From: Shewanella algae
Lineage (GTDB): Bacteria > Pseudomonadota > Gammaproteobacteria > Enterobacterales > Shewanellaceae
DNA: 64,000 bases
NCBI RefSeq assembly: GCF_009183365.2
Contig: NZ_CP068230.1
Span: forward strand, 1,951,001 to 2,015,000
Direction of reading: 5' to 3'
The translations under genes were made by a program, and so were the position numbers. The notes beneath the pieces were generated by a model, which made no database searches, was not told where the DNA came from, and saw only the letters and a program-made list of their open reading frames with translations. Positions 63,810-64,000 of this stretch are shown piece after piece. Each line of letters opens with the position of its first letter. Within the stretch, counting starts at the first letter, position 1.

Positions 63810-64000
63810 CTACGAGCTGCCACATAGCGGCATTGTGATTGAACATCTGGGAGATAAGTCAGCCAGAGTGCGTAAGCCGATAACTCAGGCGCACCTGCGC
63901 CCCGGTGGTACTGTCTCAGGGCCGACCATGATGGAGCTGGCGGATATTGCCATCTATGTCGCCTTGCTGGGGGAAATAGGCATAGTGCCGCTGGCGGTAA
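63775..64000 (+). CDS. Hotdog-fold thioesterase (PaaI-like), 5' part
   Basis: The first 75 codons of a gene that runs out of the window. AAGGAGGT lies before ATG 63775. The segment HLRPGGTVSGPTMMELADIA resembles the hotdog acyl-CoA thioesterase active-site helix, in which an Asp near the start of the helix attacks water. The substrate cannot be told from this part. Confidence 0.75.
   Translation, partial: MVTIAELQAFINYELPHSGIVIEHLGDKSARVRKPITQAHLRPGGTVSGPTMMELADIAIYVALLGEIGIVPLAV

Noticed and set aside
56122..64000. Integron cassette array
   Set aside because: Gene size and single orientation fit, but no attC-like repeats or integrase were seen between the genes.

Overview
The window reads as a chromosomal segment of a Shewanella-type gammaproteobacterium. 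This rests on gene content and order rather than on any search. A VolA/Pla-1 type lipase lies beside sohB, there is a DUF3083-type protein, several secreted enzymes are lipoproteins, and the blocks sixA-smrB-prmB-aroC-yfcL-mnmC-fabB-pdxB-asd and fimV-truA-folC-dedD-cvpA-purF broadly follow the order known from E. coli and other gammaproteobacteria. Most genes are GC-rich with short spacers and clear Shine-Dalgarno (SD) sequences. TTG and GTG starts are frequent. No rRNA, tRNA, CRISPR array, transposase or phage gene was seen.

Layout. 1-4435: end of a lipase gene, the inner-membrane protease sohB, an AraC regulator. 4509-7151: a surface lipoprotein that joins a parallel beta-helix to a diheme cytochrome c. 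7390-9976: a SUFU-domain protein, a DUF3083-like protein and a GNAT acetyltransferase. 10024-14283: tesA divergent from the ybbA-ybbP ABC system, plus a small membrane protein. 14354-15018: a tiny operon with a secreted protein made of ten 13-residue repeats and a 38-residue peptide. 15091-19337: a propeller-PAS-GGDEF-EAL c-di-GMP protein split by a frameshift, with a very AT-rich sensor half. 19627-22416: an M16 protease. 22588-42859: the conserved housekeeping block (phosphohistidine signalling, ribosome rescue, L3 methylation, chorismate, NAD kinase family, tRNA wobble modification, fatty acid and PLP synthesis, aspartate semialdehyde, polar hub FimV, pseudouridine, folate, division-associated SPOR protein, CvpA, purine synthesis). 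42860-54372: methyltransferases, a cyclic-nucleotide phosphodiesterase, two M3 peptidases and an M20 peptidase, with two copies of a palindromic mobile element. 54461-64000: a GFA protein, an exporter, then a long run of small genes on one strand. Several of these resemble bacterial toxin-immunity families (DUF6150, DUF6228, GAD-like/Tdi1-like, DUF6559).

The most unusual items are the 13-residue repeat operon with an inverted-repeat leader, the beta-helix/cytochrome fusion, the MITE-like palindromic element placed just after stop codons, the degenerate methyltransferase half of MnmC, and the one-strand array of immunity-like genes. All family names come from reading motifs and protein character; no database search was run.
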